Part shown: positions 47,514-58,706 of the stretch, piece after piece | Position numbering within the stretch: the first letter of the stretch is position 1 | Layout: each line of letters opens with the position of its first letter | Source of the DNA: Pseudomonas poae | GTDB taxonomy: Bacteria > Pseudomonadota > Gammaproteobacteria > Pseudomonadales > Pseudomonadaceae | Direction: 5' to 3' | Assembly: GCA_028869255.1 (NCBI GenBank) | Contig: CP110972.1 | Span: 6,238,001-6,302,000, forward strand | Length of the DNA: 64,000 nucleotides | Position numbers and translations under genes: made by a program | The notes under the pieces: model-generated | Databases searched by the model: none | What the model saw: the letters and a program-made list of their open reading frames with translations, nothing else | What the model was told of the DNA's origin: nothing

Positions 47514-48766
47514 TGTTCAGGCGTGGCCTGGGGCTCGTCCCGGGTCACGCGTTTGACCAGTTTGCCGATGGTCAAACCCTGTAACAGGATCGACGACAGC
47601 ACCACGATGTAGGTGATGCTCAGCAACAAATCACGCTCCGGGCCCAACGGCAAGGCCAGTGCCAATGCCACCGAAACGCCGCCGCGCAGACCACCCCAGG
47701 TCAGGATGCGGATGGTACCGCGTGGCACCGTGCGCCAGCGGCGCAGCAACAGGATCGCCGGGGCCACCGTCAGCAAGCGTGACAGCAGGATCGCCACCGC
47801 CAGCAAACTGGCAGCGAACACATGCAGCCAATTGAACGGCAACAGCAGCAGCTCCATGCCGATCAGTGCGAACAGCAGCGCGTTGAGCATGTCGTCGAGC
47901 AATTCCCAGAAGCCGTCCAGGTAGCGTCGGGTCATGTCGTTCATCGCCAGCTTGCGCCCAAGGTTGCCGATGATCAGCCCGGCCACCACCATCGCAATCG
48001 GCGCGGAGACGTGCAGTTCGGTGGCCATTGCCGAGCCGCCGATGACCAGCGCGAGGGTCAGCATCACTTCGATCTGGTACTGCTCGATGCTCTTGATCAT
48101 CAGGTACACCAGGTAGCCGATCAGGCCACCAAACACCACGCCGCCAATCGCCTCGTGGGCAAACAGCATGGCCGTGGCGCCCACGGTGGGTGTTTCGCCC
48201 AACTGCGCGATGCCCAGCAGCACGGTAAACACCACCACCGCCGTGCCGTCATTGAACAACGATTCGCCGACGATCGTGGTTTTCAGTGGCTTGGAGGCGT
48301 TGGCGGTGCGCAGTACGCCCAATACCGCAATCGGGTCGGTGGGCGAGATCAGCGCGCCGAACAGCAGGCAGTAAAGGAAACTGACGTGCCAGCCAAACAG
48401 GGCAAAGATGTAGTACGCCAGGCTGCCGATCACCACGGTGGCGATCAATACGCCAAAGGTCGCCAGCAGGCCGATGGGCCAGCGATAGCTGCGCAGGTCA
48501 TTGAGGTTGACGTGCAATGCGCCGGCGAACAGCAGGAACGAGAGCATCCAGTTCATCAGCAAATCGCCGAAGTCGATCTGGCCGATCAGTTGCTGGATAC
48601 GTTCCTCCAGGCCTGGGTAGCCGAGAAAGCTCAAGCCTTGCAGGATCAGCGAAAACAGCAAGGCTGTGACCATCACACCGATGGTGGGCGGCAGGCCGAT
48701 AAAACGGAAGTTCACATAGGTGAGCAGGGTGGTAAGGCAAATGAAGGCGGCGACAAGCTCAAGCAT
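47507..48766 (-). CDS. Cation:proton antiporter, CPA1/NhaP type
   Basis: A 419-residue membrane protein with about 12 hydrophobic helices. ALISPTDPIAVLGVLR carries the antiporter DP motif, and GESLFNDGTAVVVFTVLLG the ND region. The start at 48766 (MLELVAAFICLTTLLTYVN) begins the first helix; the 35 codons upstream are unlike the family. Likely exchanges Na+ or K+ for H+. Its 3' end overlaps that of the convergent formate/nitrite gene by 7 bp. Confidence 0.93.
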   Translation of the reverse strand: MLELVAAFICLTTLLTYVNFRFIGLPPTIGVMVTALLFSLILQGLSFLGYPGLEERIQQLIGQIDFGDLLMNWMLSFLLFAGALHVNLNDLRSYRWPIGLLATFGVLIATVVIGSLAYYIFALFGWHVSFLYCLLFGALISPTDPIAVLGVLRTANASKPLKTTIVGESLFNDGTAVVVFTVLLGIAQLGETPTVGATAMLFAHEAIGGVVFGGLIGYLVYLMIKSIEQYQIEVMLTLALVIGGSAMATELHVSAPIAMVVAGLIIGNLGRKLAMNDMTRRYLDGFWELLDDMLNALLFALIGMELLLLPFNWLHVFAASLLAVAILLSRLLTVAPAILLLRRWRTVPRGTIRILTWGGLRGGVSVALALALPLGPERDLLLSITYIVVLSSILLQGLTIGKLVKRVTRDEPQATPEHH

Positions 48767-48945
48767 CCGGGGTCCTTGGAAGAAGGGAAGGTGGTTAATG
48801 GGGTGATGGACCGCACTGGCGACCCGATGTTGCACGACGCGATAGAACCTTTCGGTGCGCGGCGCGCTCATAGCCGTTAAGTGCGGCTTGATGGGTTTAG
48901 TGCTAGAACTCTAATTTGTGCCTCAAACTAAAAAAGGAATCAGTG

Positions 48946-49332
48946 ATGACGGTGGCTTTCTGGTGTGTGTTGATCGCAATTTTTCTGCCTTACCTGTGCA
49001 CGGGGGTGGCCAAATTCAGTGGCGGCAGATTCGGGCCTCGGCACAACCATGACCCGCGTGCATTCCTGGATACTCTCGACGGGTTCGCCAAGCGAGCCCA
49101 CAGTGCGCAGCTCAACGGCTTTGAAGTAACCCCTGCATTTGCGGCGGCGGTGATTATCGCGCACCTGGCCGGCACGGCCGAGTTGGTGACCATCAATGTG
49201 CTGGCCGTGTTGTTTATCACCAGCCGCCTGCTGTACATCATTTGCTACCTGGCGGATTGGGCGATGCTGCGCTCGCTGGTCTGGGCGGTGGGCATGGCGT
49301 TGATTGCGAGTTTCTTCTTTGTCTCGATCTGA
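48946..49332 (+). CDS. MAPEG family membrane protein
   Basis: A 128-residue protein with four hydrophobic helices: VAFWCVLIAIFLPYLCTGVA; AFAAAVIIAHLAG; INVLAVLFITSRLLYIICYL; LRSLVWAVGMALIASFFFV. The NHDPRAFLDTLDGFAKRAHSAQLNGFE loop with conserved RAH.A..N..E is the MAPEG signature. Function in bacteria mostly unknown (glutathione or eicosanoid-like chemistry in relatives). The ATG at 48946 follows AAAAGGAATCAGTG. Confidence 0.9.
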   Translation: MTVAFWCVLIAIFLPYLCTGVAKFSGGRFGPRHNHDPRAFLDTLDGFAKRAHSAQLNGFEVTPAFAAAVIIAHLAGTAELVTINVLAVLFITSRLLYIICYLADWAMLRSLVWAVGMALIASFFFVSI

Positions 49333-49368
49333 GGCCTGACACGGAATTTTTGTTTTAGGGGGGTTAAT

Positions 49369-49500
49369 GTGGCGAGCGGGCTTGCCCGCGTTGGGCTGCG
49401 CAGCAGCCCCAAACCCTACACTGCGGTTTCTACTGTGACACCGCGTTGACTGAGCCGGGGGCGGCTTCGCCACCCAACGCGGGCAAGCCCGCTCGCCACA
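49369..49500. repeat. REPIN (GTGGCGAGCGGGCTTGCCCGC family)
   Basis: Inverted TGTGGCGAGCGGGCTTGCCC arms with inner GTTGGGCTGCGCAGCAGCCC between the MAPEG gene and mltA (convergent). Confidence 0.85.
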
Positions 49501-49531
49501 AAAAGCCCGCTTGGCACAACGAAGCTGCGCT

Positions 49532-50713
49532 TCAAGTGCCGGCAGGCGCATCCGGCACGTGCGGCAACGCTGCGCCTTTAGGCCACAGCATCCAGATCTG
49601 CCCCTGTTGCTTCATATTGCCCGCCAGCTCCCCGGCGGCATCACCGGTGCCCCAGAACAGATCCGCGCGCACTTCGCCGGTAATTGCCCCGCCGGTGTCT
49701 TGCGCCGCGACCGGCCGGGCAATCGGCGAACCATCCGGTTTGGTGGTCGAGAGCCACAGCAGGCTACCCAGCGGAATCACCTTGCGGTCCACTGCCACGC
49801 TATAACCGGCAGTCAATGGCACATTCAGTGAGCCACGCGGGCCTTCATTGCTGTCGGGGCGGGCACTGAAGAATACGTAGCTGGGGTTGCTGGCCAGCAA
49901 CTGTGGGATACGTTGCGGGTTGGCCTTGGCCCAAGCGCTGATGGCGCCCATGGTCACGTCCTCTTTCTTCAACTCGCCTTGCTCCACCAGCCAGCGGCCG
50001 ATAGGGCGGTAGGGGTAGCCGTTCTGGTCGCCATAGCCGACACGCAGCTGGCGCCCGCCTTTGAGCTGAATCCGGCCCGAGCCCTGAATCTGCAGGAACT
50101 GCAGGTCCATCGGGTTGGTCAGCCAGGCGATCGGCTTGGCGGTGGAGCCCTGGCCGTTGATGGTGCTGGCGTCGTCGTACGGCTTGAGCACGCGCCCTTC
50201 CAGACGACCGCGCAGGCGCTTGCCTTTGAGTTCGGGGTAGATGCTTTCCAGGTTGACGATGATCAGGTCATCCGGCACGCCGTACACCGGCACATGGGCG
50301 GTGGCGGTTTCGGTCAGGCTACCGGGGTAGACCGGCTCGTAGTAGCCGGTGATCAGGCCGTTGGCGGTGTTGTCGGCAGAGCGCAGGCCGAACACATCCA
50401 GGCGCTCCTTGAGGAAACCGCGCACGGCCACGGCATCACCCGGCACCGTGGCCGCCGCCGCGCAGGTGGCGCCCCATACCGGGTCGGCCTTGAGGCGTTG
50501 GCAGGCGCTGCGCCAGGATTCAAAACCGGCCAGCAGGTCGCTGTCGGAAACTGTTGGCAGCGCTTCCCACGGTGCGTTCACATAGGTGGCAACGGCGTGG
50601 GGTTTGGCAGGTTCATCTTTACCGGCGTCTTTGCCTCCATCGCAACCGGCCAGCAGCGCGATCATCGGCAGAGCCCACGCCAGGCGGCTCCAGGGTTTCA
50701 AGGTGACATTCAT
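49532..50713 (-). CDS. mltA: Membrane-bound lytic murein transglycosylase A MltA
   Basis: A 393-residue outer-membrane lipoprotein that cleaves peptidoglycan to anhydro-muropeptides. The lipobox LLAGC sets Cys24 as the lipidated residue. MltA-domain motifs include LITGYYEPVYPGSL, FLQIQGSGRIQLKGGRQLRVGYGDQNGYPY and the 3D-like end with the catalytic Asp in VAAQDTGGAITGEVRADLFWG. The start at 50713 (MNVTLKPWSRLAWALP) is used as it begins the signal sequence. Confidence 0.96.
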   Translation of the reverse strand: MNVTLKPWSRLAWALPMIALLAGCDGGKDAGKDEPAKPHAVATYVNAPWEALPTVSDSDLLAGFESWRSACQRLKADPVWGATCAAAATVPGDAVAVRGFLKERLDVFGLRSADNTANGLITGYYEPVYPGSLTETATAHVPVYGVPDDLIIVNLESIYPELKGKRLRGRLEGRVLKPYDDASTINGQGSTAKPIAWLTNPMDLQFLQIQGSGRIQLKGGRQLRVGYGDQNGYPYRPIGRWLVEQGELKKEDVTMGAISAWAKANPQRIPQLLASNPSYVFFSARPDSNEGPRGSLNVPLTAGYSVAVDRKVIPLGSLLWLSTTKPDGSPIARPVAAQDTGGAITGEVRADLFWGTGDAAGELAGNMKQQGQIWMLWPKGAALPHVPDAPAGT

Positions 50714-50841
50714 ACAAACAATTCCTGAAGCGATTGCCCGTGACGTAGCGCTTTTGGGCAACCCTTATTATTAATAGGGCTATTGGTCTTTACGGGCCGG
50801 GCGAGGATACTGGCCGCCGTTTTCCGTGACCCTGAGCCATC

Positions 50842-51291
50842 ATGACTTTTAAAAAACTGACGGTTGTATTGCTGGCCTGCCTGGCCGTGTCCGCCTGCGG
50901 CGGTGTCGATCCGAATTCCCCGCTGGGCCAGCGCAAGGCCATTTTCAAGCAGATGCTCAAGACCGGCGAAGACCTGGGCGGCATGCTGCGTGGGCGCATC
51001 CCGTTCGACGGCGCGAAGTTCGCTGAAGGCGCGGTAAAACTGGATACGTTGTCCCATAAACCGTGGCAGCATTTTCCGAGCGTGCGCGAAGAGGACCACA
51101 CCAGCGCCAAGGACGATGTCTGGCAACAACAGGCACGTTTCCAGGAATTGGCCCGCAACCTTGAGGCGGCCACCGGTGAATTGGTGATCGCCAGCAAAGT
51201 CCAGCCTTACCAGGCGAGCAACCTGGGGCTGGCGGTGCAGAAAGTCGAAGATGCGTGCAGCGCCTGCCATAAGCAGTTCCGGGACCACTGA
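50842..51291 (+). CDS. Cytochrome c'-like (class II) lipoprotein
   Basis: A 149-residue exported protein with a lipobox-like signal (LLACLAVSAC, Cys19). A single C-terminal heme motif CSACH (139-143) and a predominantly helical body make it a class II / cytochrome c' type. Electron-transfer or gas-binding role unknown. It is divergent from mltA and ends 5 bp before the convergent DUF1090 gene. Confidence 0.88.
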   Translation: MTFKKLTVVLLACLAVSACGGVDPNSPLGQRKAIFKQMLKTGEDLGGMLRGRIPFDGAKFAEGAVKLDTLSHKPWQHFPSVREEDHTSAKDDVWQQQARFQELARNLEAATGELVIASKVQPYQASNLGLAVQKVEDACSACHKQFRDH

Positions 51292-51296
51292 CGGGG

Positions 51297-51692
51297 TTAC
51301 TGGTCGAGTTCTTCAACGGCTTGCTGCAGGTCCTTGCGCGACTCGGCGAGCTTGTCCTTGCGCTTGTTGATCTTGTCCGCGTCGCCTTTTTTCATGGCCT
51401 TGTCGAGGTCGGCCTGACGGCGGCTAACTTCGTGCTTGGCGTCGAGCACCTTGTTTTCCCGCTCCTTGCGCAGCGAGGCGTCGGTGCAGTTGGCGGTGAC
51501 TTCGCTGAGGGCTTTTTCCAGGCCGGCCTGTTGTGCACTGTTGCCATGGGCCTTGGCCTGTTCAATTTGAGTGCTGATGGCCTGGCGCTTGGCGGCGCAG
51601 CCGGTGAGTGGCGGGGTTTCTTCGGCCGCCAGCAACGGCGTGGCCATAAAGCTTGCGACGGTGAGCAGGGCAAAGGGGGCTAGAAATTTCAT
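51297..51692 (-). CDS. DUF1090 family periplasmic protein
   Basis: A 131-residue exported protein: signal peptide MKFLAPFALLTVASFMATPLLA, then a highly charged, mostly helical/coiled-coil body (CAAKRQAISTQIEQAKAHGN; QQAGLEKALSEVTANC; Lys/Glu-rich tail). Two cysteines are conserved. Family function unknown. ATG 51692 follows the ribosome site AAGTTCC-poor leader but begins the signal peptide. A second protein of the same kind lies past ligB. Confidence 0.88.
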   Translation of the reverse strand: MKFLAPFALLTVASFMATPLLAAEETPPLTGCAAKRQAISTQIEQAKAHGNSAQQAGLEKALSEVTANCTDASLRKERENKVLDAKHEVSRRQADLDKAMKKGDADKINKRKDKLAESRKDLQQAVEELDQ

Positions 51693-51762
51693 AGGGAACT
51701 CCAAAGTCGCAATCGGATGGCAGGGTGAATTCTGCCGCAGTTCAAAGGGGGTGGAGCCGGGT

Positions 51763-53457
<1,695 letters not shown>

Positions 53458-53477
53458 CTAAGGGATTCCCTTGCCCA

Positions 53478-53503
53478 CAAAAAAGCCCCGACGGTGCGGG
53501 GCT
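53478..53503 (-). terminator. Rho-independent terminator downstream of the DUF1090-like gene
   Basis: GCCCCG and CGGGGC with a 6-nt loop, then a long T-run on the minus strand (As at 53478-53484). It separates this gene from ligB. Confidence 0.88.
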
Positions 53504-53522
53504 CTTTACGGGGTGTTTCGAA

Positions 53523-53873
53523 TTACTTGAACAGGCCGCCCAAGGCTTTCACGGCATCATTCTTATCGGCCTTGGCCTCCTGGGTTTGCTGCTTGGCGTC
53601 GACTTTGGCCTGGGTTTCAGCAAGTTTGTTACAGCCTTTGTTGATCTGCTCCTGCGCCGCTTTGAAAGCCTTCACTTTCAGGGCGTCCTTCTGGGCTTCG
53701 GCTACATCGATCTTGGTTTGCAGGTCTGCCGATTGCTTCTGGCAGTCGCCGGAATTGCCGCCACCCAGCTGGGAACTCAGGGCGCCACTCAGTGCGCTCA
53801 GGTCGGCGGACTGGGCCGGCACGGCGAACAGGCTGAGCAGAAGGGCGGCAGGGGCGAGCGTGGAGATGCGCAT
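53523..53873 (-). CDS. Small periplasmic DUF1090-like protein
   Basis: A 116-residue exported protein. MRISTLAPAALLLSLFAVPAQS is the signal peptide; the rest is a charged coiled-coil-like helix with two cysteines (GDCQKQSADLQTK; QINKGCNKLAETQAK). Resembles the DUF1090 protein at 51297 in size, cysteine placement and composition, but similarity is weak by eye. It ends at its own terminator. Function unknown. Confidence 0.72.
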   Translation of the reverse strand: MRISTLAPAALLLSLFAVPAQSADLSALSGALSSQLGGGNSGDCQKQSADLQTKIDVAEAQKDALKVKAFKAAQEQINKGCNKLAETQAKVDAKQQTQEAKADKNDAVKALGGLFK

Positions 53874-54039
53874 GAAAAACCTCAATGTACGATTGTCTGC
53901 GCGCGTGTCTATCCCGGGCTGGCGCAGGGCAATATCCAAGTAAGGTAGAGGGCCCGAGAGGGCGCGGATTCTAGTGGGCCATTATTTGGCCTGCAAGCTT
54001 TGGATCCAAAAAGTGTGAAGGTCGTCCCTTGGGCAATAA

Positions 54040-54072
54040 AAAAGCCCCGCCGGGCGAACCCGGCGGGGCTTT
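54040..54072 (-). terminator. Strong Rho-independent terminator after metK
   Basis: Perfect 14-bp arms (AAAGCCCCGCCGGG at 54041-54054 and its complement at 54059-54072) with a 4-nt loop, and a T-rich tail on the minus strand, 16 bp past the metK stop. Confidence 0.95.
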
Positions 54073-54087
54073 GGGTGCAACGCGTGC

Positions 54088-55278
54088 TTACAGGCCGGCG
54101 GCGGTGCGCAGGTCGTTGGCGCGGTCGGTCTTTTCCCAGGTAAAGGTGGTGAAGGTATCGTCGCCGACAGTCTTCTGCGCAGGGGTACGGCCGAAGTGGC
54201 CGTAGGCTGCGGTTTCCTGGTACATCGGGTGCAGCAGGTCGAGCATGGTGGTGATCGCGTACGGGCGCAGGTCGAAGATTTCGCGCACCAGTTTGACGAT
54301 CTTGTCGTCGCTGATCTTGCCGGTGCCGAAGGTGTTCAGCGAGATCGACGTAGGCTGGGCCACGCCAATTGCGTAGGAAACCTGAATCTCGCAACGCTCG
54401 GCCAGGCCGGCCGCGACGATGTTCTTGGCCACGTAACGACCGGCGTAGGCGGCCGAACGGTCCACCTTGGACGGGTCTTTACCGGAGAACGCACCCCCGC
54501 CGTGACGGGCCATGCCGCCGTAGCTGTCGACGATGATCTTACGGCCGGTCAGGCCGCAGTCGCCCACCGGGCCACCGATGATGAACTGGCCGGTGGGGTT
54601 GATGTGGAACTGGGTGTCTTTGCTCAGCAGTTCGGCAGGCAGTACGTGCTTGACGATCAGCTCCATCACGCCTTCGCGCAAATCGGCGTAGGAAACGTCC
54701 GGGTTGTGCTGGGTCGACAGTACGACAGCGTCGATGCCCACAACTTTGCCGCCTTCATAACGGCAGGTCACCTGGGACTTGGCGTCCGGGCGCAGCCAAG
54801 GCAGCAGGCCGTCTTTGCGCGCTTGCGCCTGGCGCTGCACCAACTGGTGCGAGAAGGTGATCGGTGCCGGCATCAGCACGTCGGTTTCGTTGCTGGCGTA
54901 GCCGAACATCAGGCCCTGGTCGCCGGCGCCCTGATCTTCAGGCTTGGCGCGGTCAACACCCTGGTTGATGTCGGGCGATTGCTTGCCGATGATGTTCATC
55001 ACGCCACAGGTGGCGCCGTCGAAACCGACGTCGGAGCTGTTGTAGCCAATGTCAGTGATCACGTCACGGACGATCTGCTCCAGATCGACCCAGGCGGTGG
55101 TGGTCACTTCACCGGCGATGATCGCCACGCCCGTTTTCACCAGAGTCTCGCACGCCACACGGGCGAACTTGTCTTCAGCAATGATGGCGTCCAGCACCGC
55201 GTCAGAAATCTGGTCGGCGATTTTGTCCGGATGCCCTTCAGACACGGACTCGGAGGTGAAAAGGGAGTATTCGCTCAT
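54088..55278 (-). CDS. metK: S-adenosylmethionine synthase MetK
   Basis: Makes SAM from methionine and ATP. The 396 residues match the family. [16 protein letters not shown] near residue 14-29, [15 protein letters not shown] and the glycine-rich [20 protein letters not shown] loop are all present. The start [18 protein letters not shown] at 55278 is unambiguous. It lies 19 bp after the ArsR-methyltransferase gene, so it is probably co-transcribed with that regulator. Confidence 0.98.
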   Translation of the reverse strand: MSEYSLFTSESVSEGHPDKIADQISDAVLDAIIAEDKFARVACETLVKTGVAIIAGEVTTTAWVDLEQIVRDVITDIGYNSSDVGFDGATCGVMNIIGKQSPDINQGVDRAKPEDQGAGDQGLMFGYASNETDVLMPAPITFSHQLVQRQAQARKDGLLPWLRPDAKSQVTCRYEGGKVVGIDAVVLSTQHNPDVSYADLREGVMELIVKHVLPAELLSKDTQFHINPTGQFIIGGPVGDCGLTGRKIIVDSYGGMARHGGGAFSGKDPSKVDRSAAYAGRYVAKNIVAAGLAERCEIQVSYAIGVAQPTSISLNTFGTGKISDDKIVKLVREIFDLRPYAITTMLDLLHPMYQETAAYGHFGRTPAQKTVGDDTFTTFTWEKTDRANDLRTAAGL

Positions 55279-55297
55279 CTCGATGTTTTCCTGATAT

Positions 55298-56293
55298 TTA
55301 CCGATGGTGAGTGTCGCCAGTCGGTCGCTGAAAATGGCGGACCTGGATCTGGAAACCATTACGTAAACCTACATAGAGGCTTTCCCCGGGGACGAGCCCC
55401 GCAGCGGTGGCCCAACGGGCCAGATCGTCCTGTTCAAAACCCAACCAGAGATCACCGCAGGCCTCCTTGGCCCAACTCTGGTTGTGGCTGCATAAATCTG
55501 TGACCAGCAGGCTACCGCCGGGTTGCAGCAAATTCGCCATCTGCTTGAGGGCGTCAGCGGGGGCGGCAAAATGGTGCAGCACCATATTCAGCACCACGCA
55601 GTCGGCCTGCAGGTTGTTGTGATTAAGCGCGTCCGCCAACTGCAGGCGCACATTGCCCAGCGCTTCGCGTTCGCACAGCTGGCGGGCCAGTTCGAGCATC
55701 GCCGGGCTGTTGTCCAGCGCCGTGACCTGCTTGAAACGCCGCGCCAGGTCCGGCAGAAAACCGCCGTCCCCCGGGCCGACCTCCAGCGCCGTCGCCTCAT
55801 TACTGAAGCTCAGCTTGTCCAGCAGCGCCAGTACGCTGTCGCGGTATTGAGGCAAGCCGGCGATCAGGTCCTGCTGGGCGCGAAACTTCTCGGCCACCCG
55901 TGCGAAAAAGTCCTGGCTCGCGGCGGCGCGCTGCCCGTGGACCTGGCCGATGCGCGACTGCACGTCGCCGGGCAGGCCCAGGTTGTCCACTTCGTCGAGC
56001 AGGGCGGCGTGCAGCTTGCCGCCGAGCAACTCGGTGTGGGGCAGGGCGCGGCGGTAAAAAATCGCATTGCCTTCACGGCGGGTGGCCACCAGGTCGGCCT
56101 GGGCCAGCACCTTGAGATGGTGGCTCATGCCCGACTGGCCGATGGCGAAGATCTGCGCCAGCTCCAGCACGCCGAAGGAGTCGTTGGCCAGTGCGCGCAA
56201 TACGTTCAGGCGCAACGGATCACCAGCGGCCTTGCACAAGGCAGCCAGCTCATCGCCGTCGTCGGGACGCAGGGAGGGCACGGGTAAGTTCAT
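55298..56293 (-). CDS. ArsR-family regulator fused to a SAM-dependent methyltransferase domain
   Basis: A 331-residue two-domain protein. Residues about 10-95 form an ArsR winged helix ([38 protein letters not shown]); about 140-320 form a class I methyltransferase with motif [28 protein letters not shown] and the post-motif [10 protein letters not shown]. Its position just before metK suggests control of SAM-cycle genes, with SAM or SAH sensed through the methyltransferase-like domain (inference). A 26-bp palindrome at 56334 lies 40 bp before its start, a probable operator. Methylation activity is not shown by the sequence. Confidence 0.9.
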   Translation of the reverse strand: MNLPVPSLRPDDGDELAALCKAAGDPLRLNVLRALANDSFGVLELAQIFAIGQSGMSHHLKVLAQADLVATRREGNAIFYRRALPHTELLGGKLHAALLDEVDNLGLPGDVQSRIGQVHGQRAAASQDFFARVAEKFRAQQDLIAGLPQYRDSVLALLDKLSFSNEATALEVGPGDGGFLPDLARRFKQVTALDNSPAMLELARQLCEREALGNVRLQLADALNHNNLQADCVVLNMVLHHFAAPADALKQMANLLQPGGSLLVTDLCSHNQSWAKEACGDLWLGFEQDDLARWATAAGLVPGESLYVGLRNGFQIQVRHFQRPTGDTHHR

Positions 56294-56333
56294 AAGGCCA
56301 GCAGTCTAGAGACGGGGCGAAATCCCTGCAAGG

Positions 56334-56359
56334 CCAATATCAAAAAGTTTTGATATTGG
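56334..56359. promoter_or_regulatory. 26-bp perfect palindrome, probable operator for the ArsR-methyltransferase
   Basis: CCAATATCAAAA and TTTTGATATTGG are perfect 12-bp arms with a 2-bp centre, halfway between the divergent regulator and tkt. AT-rich symmetrical sites of this kind are typical of ArsR proteins. Confidence 0.75.
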
Positions 56360-56371
56360 TCGATAATCGGT

Positions 56372-56394
56372 GGTTATAAGCAGCCGCTATAACC
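56372..56394. promoter_or_regulatory. Second inverted repeat in the regulator/tkt gap
   Basis: GGTTATA and TATAACC are perfect 7-bp arms, 9 bp apart, 12 bp past the larger palindrome. Could overlap a promoter for tkt or be a second protein site. Confidence 0.5.
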
Positions 56395-56566
56395 TTTAGA
56401 CGAACCGGTAGGCGTTTTCTGCAAGCGATTGCCGGGCAAACGGCAGGAAAAACACCTGCAAGTGACTATCTGTCATTGCCCGCAGGCGGTGGCTGAGGGA
56501 AAATGCCGGTCCTTTTTTCCGTTTCTTTTATTCACTCTCTATTTCAGAATCCTCAGGAGAACAGCG

Positions 56567-58564
56567 ATGCCCAGCCGTCGTGAGCGTGCCAACGCCATTC
56601 GTGCCCTCAGCATGGATGCCGTGCAAAAAGCCAACAGCGGCCATCCCGGTGCCCCGATGGGCATGGCGGATATCGCCGAGGTACTTTGGCGTGACTACCT
56701 GAAACACAACCCGAGCAACCCGTCGTTCGCCGACCGCGACCGCTTCGTGCTGTCCAACGGCCACGGCTCGATGCTGATCTATTCGCTGCTGCACCTGACC
56801 GGCTACGACGTCACCATCGATGACCTCAAAAGCTTCCGCCAGCTGCACAGCCGCACCCCGGGCCACCCGGAGTTCGGCTACACCCCAGGCGTCGAGACCA
56901 CCACCGGTCCCCTGGGTCAGGGCCTGGCCAACGCCGTGGGCTTCGCCCTGGCTGAAAAAGTGCTGGGCGCGCAGTTCAACCGCCCTGGTCACAACATCGT
57001 CGACCACCACACCTACGTGTTCCTGGGTGATGGCTGCATGATGGAAGGCATTTCCCACGAAGTCGCTTCCTTGGCCGGCACTTTGGGCCTGGGCAAGCTG
57101 ATTGCTTTCTACGATGACAACGGCATTTCCATCGACGGCGAAGTCGAAGGCTGGTTCACCGACGACACGCCGAAGCGTTTCGAAGCCTACAACTGGCAGG
57201 TGATCCGCAACGTTGATGGCCACGATCCGGAAGAGATCAAGACCGCTATCGACACCGCCCGCAAGAGCGAGCAACCGACCCTGATCTGCTGCAAGACCAC
57301 CATCGGTTTCGGCTCGCCGAACAAGCAAGGTAAAGAAGACTGCCACGGCGCCCCGCTGGGTGACGCGGAAATCGCCCTGACCCGCGCAGCGCTGAAGTGG
57401 AACCACGGCCCGTTCGAAATCCCGGCTGACATCTACGCCGAGTGGAGCGCCAAGGAAAAAGGCCTGGCGACCGAAGCCGAGTGGGACCAGCGTTTTGCTG
57501 CCTACTCCGCCGAATTCCCGGAATTGGCCAACGAACTGGTACGCCGCCTGGCCGGTGACCTGCCTGCTGACTTCTCGGAAAAAGCCTCGGCCTACATCGC
57601 CGAAGTCGCGGCCAAAGGCGAGACCATCGCCAGCCGTAAAGCCAGCCAGAACACCCTGAACGCGTTCGGCCCGCTGCTGCCTGAGATCCTCGGCGGTTCG
57701 GCTGACCTGGCCGGTTCCAACCTGACCCTGTGGAAAGGCTGCAAAGGTGTGTCGGCTGAAGATGCCAGCGGCAACTACATGTACTACGGCGTGCGCGAGT
57801 TCGGCATGAGCGCCATCATGAACGGCGTGTCCCTGCACGGCGGCCTGGTGCCTTACGGCGCGACCTTCCTGATGTTCATGGAATACGCCCGTAACGCCGT
57901 ACGTATGGCCGCGCTGATGAAGAAGCGCGTGATCCATGTGTACACCCACGACTCCATCGGCCTGGGTGAAGACGGCCCGACGCACCAGCCGGTCGAGCAA
58001 CTGACCAGCCTGCGTACCACGCCGAACCTGGATTGCTGGCGCCCAGCCGACGCGGTGGAATCCGCCGTGGCCTGGAAGCACGCGATCGAGCGCAAGGACG
58101 GCCCTTCGGCGCTGATCTTCTCGCGTCAGAACCTGCAGCACCAAGTGCGTACCGATGCGCAGATCGCCGACATCAGCCGTGGCGGTTACGTGTTGAAAGA
58201 CTGCATCGGCGAGCCGGAACTGATCCTGATCTCCACCGGTTCCGAAGTGGGCCTGACCGTTCAGGCGTACGACAAGCTGACCGAGCAAGGCCGTAACGTG
58301 CGCGTTGTGTCCATGCCGTGCACCAGCGTGTTCGAAGCCCAGGACGCCGGCTACAAGCAATCGGTGCTGCCGTTGCAGGTCAGCGCACGTATCGCCATCG
58401 AAGCGGCGCACGCCGACTACTGGTACAAGTACGTGGGCCTGGAAGGCCGCGTGATCGGCATGACCACCTACGGTGAGTCGGCGCCGGCGCCAGCGTTGTT
58501 CGAAGAGTTCGGTTTCACCCTGGAAAATATCCTGGGTCAGGCTGAAGAGCTGCTGGAAGACTAA
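56567..58564 (+). CDS. tkt: Transketolase
   Basis: TPP enzyme of the pentose phosphate pathway. The 665 residues are normal. The TPP-binding motif is [52 protein letters not shown] and the pyrimidine-domain [18 protein letters not shown] are visible. The ATG at 56567 ([19 protein letters not shown]) follows CAGGAGAACAGCG. It leads the tkt-epd-pgk-fba carbon cluster; the metK regulator lies divergently upstream. Confidence 0.98.
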   Translation: MPSRRERANAIRALSMDAVQKANSGHPGAPMGMADIAEVLWRDYLKHNPSNPSFADRDRFVLSNGHGSMLIYSLLHLTGYDVTIDDLKSFRQLHSRTPGHPEFGYTPGVETTTGPLGQGLANAVGFALAEKVLGAQFNRPGHNIVDHHTYVFLGDGCMMEGISHEVASLAGTLGLGKLIAFYDDNGISIDGEVEGWFTDDTPKRFEAYNWQVIRNVDGHDPEEIKTAIDTARKSEQPTLICCKTTIGFGSPNKQGKEDCHGAPLGDAEIALTRAALKWNHGPFEIPADIYAEWSAKEKGLATEAEWDQRFAAYSAEFPELANELVRRLAGDLPADFSEKASAYIAEVAAKGETIASRKASQNTLNAFGPLLPEILGGSADLAGSNLTLWKGCKGVSAEDASGNYMYYGVREFGMSAIMNGVSLHGGLVPYGATFLMFMEYARNAVRMAALMKKRVIHVYTHDSIGLGEDGPTHQPVEQLTSLRTTPNLDCWRPADAVESAVAWKHAIERKDGPSALIFSRQNLQHQVRTDAQIADISRGGYVLKDCIGEPELILISTGSEVGLTVQAYDKLTEQGRNVRVVSMPCTSVFEAQDAGYKQSVLPLQVSARIAIEAAHADYWYKYVGLEGRVIGMTTYGESAPAPALFEEFGFTLENILGQAEELLED

Positions 58565-58591
58565 GGCTGTAGATTGAGGTGGCTGTACTGA

Positions 58592-58665
58592 CGCCTTCGC
58601 GAGCAAGCCCGCTCCCACCTTTGGAATGCATTTCAAAGGTGGGAGCGGGCTTGCTCGCGAAGGCG
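58592..58665. repeat. Perfect REP pair between tkt and epd
   Basis: Perfect 32-bp inverted arms (CGCCTTCGCGAGCAAGCCCG to 58623 and its complement from 58634) with a 10-bp centre. Member of the GCGGGCTTGCTCGCGAA family. Confidence 0.92.
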
Positions 58666-58706
58666 GCGGCACATTCACCCCTTTACCCAAGGTAATCGAG
58701 AACCCC

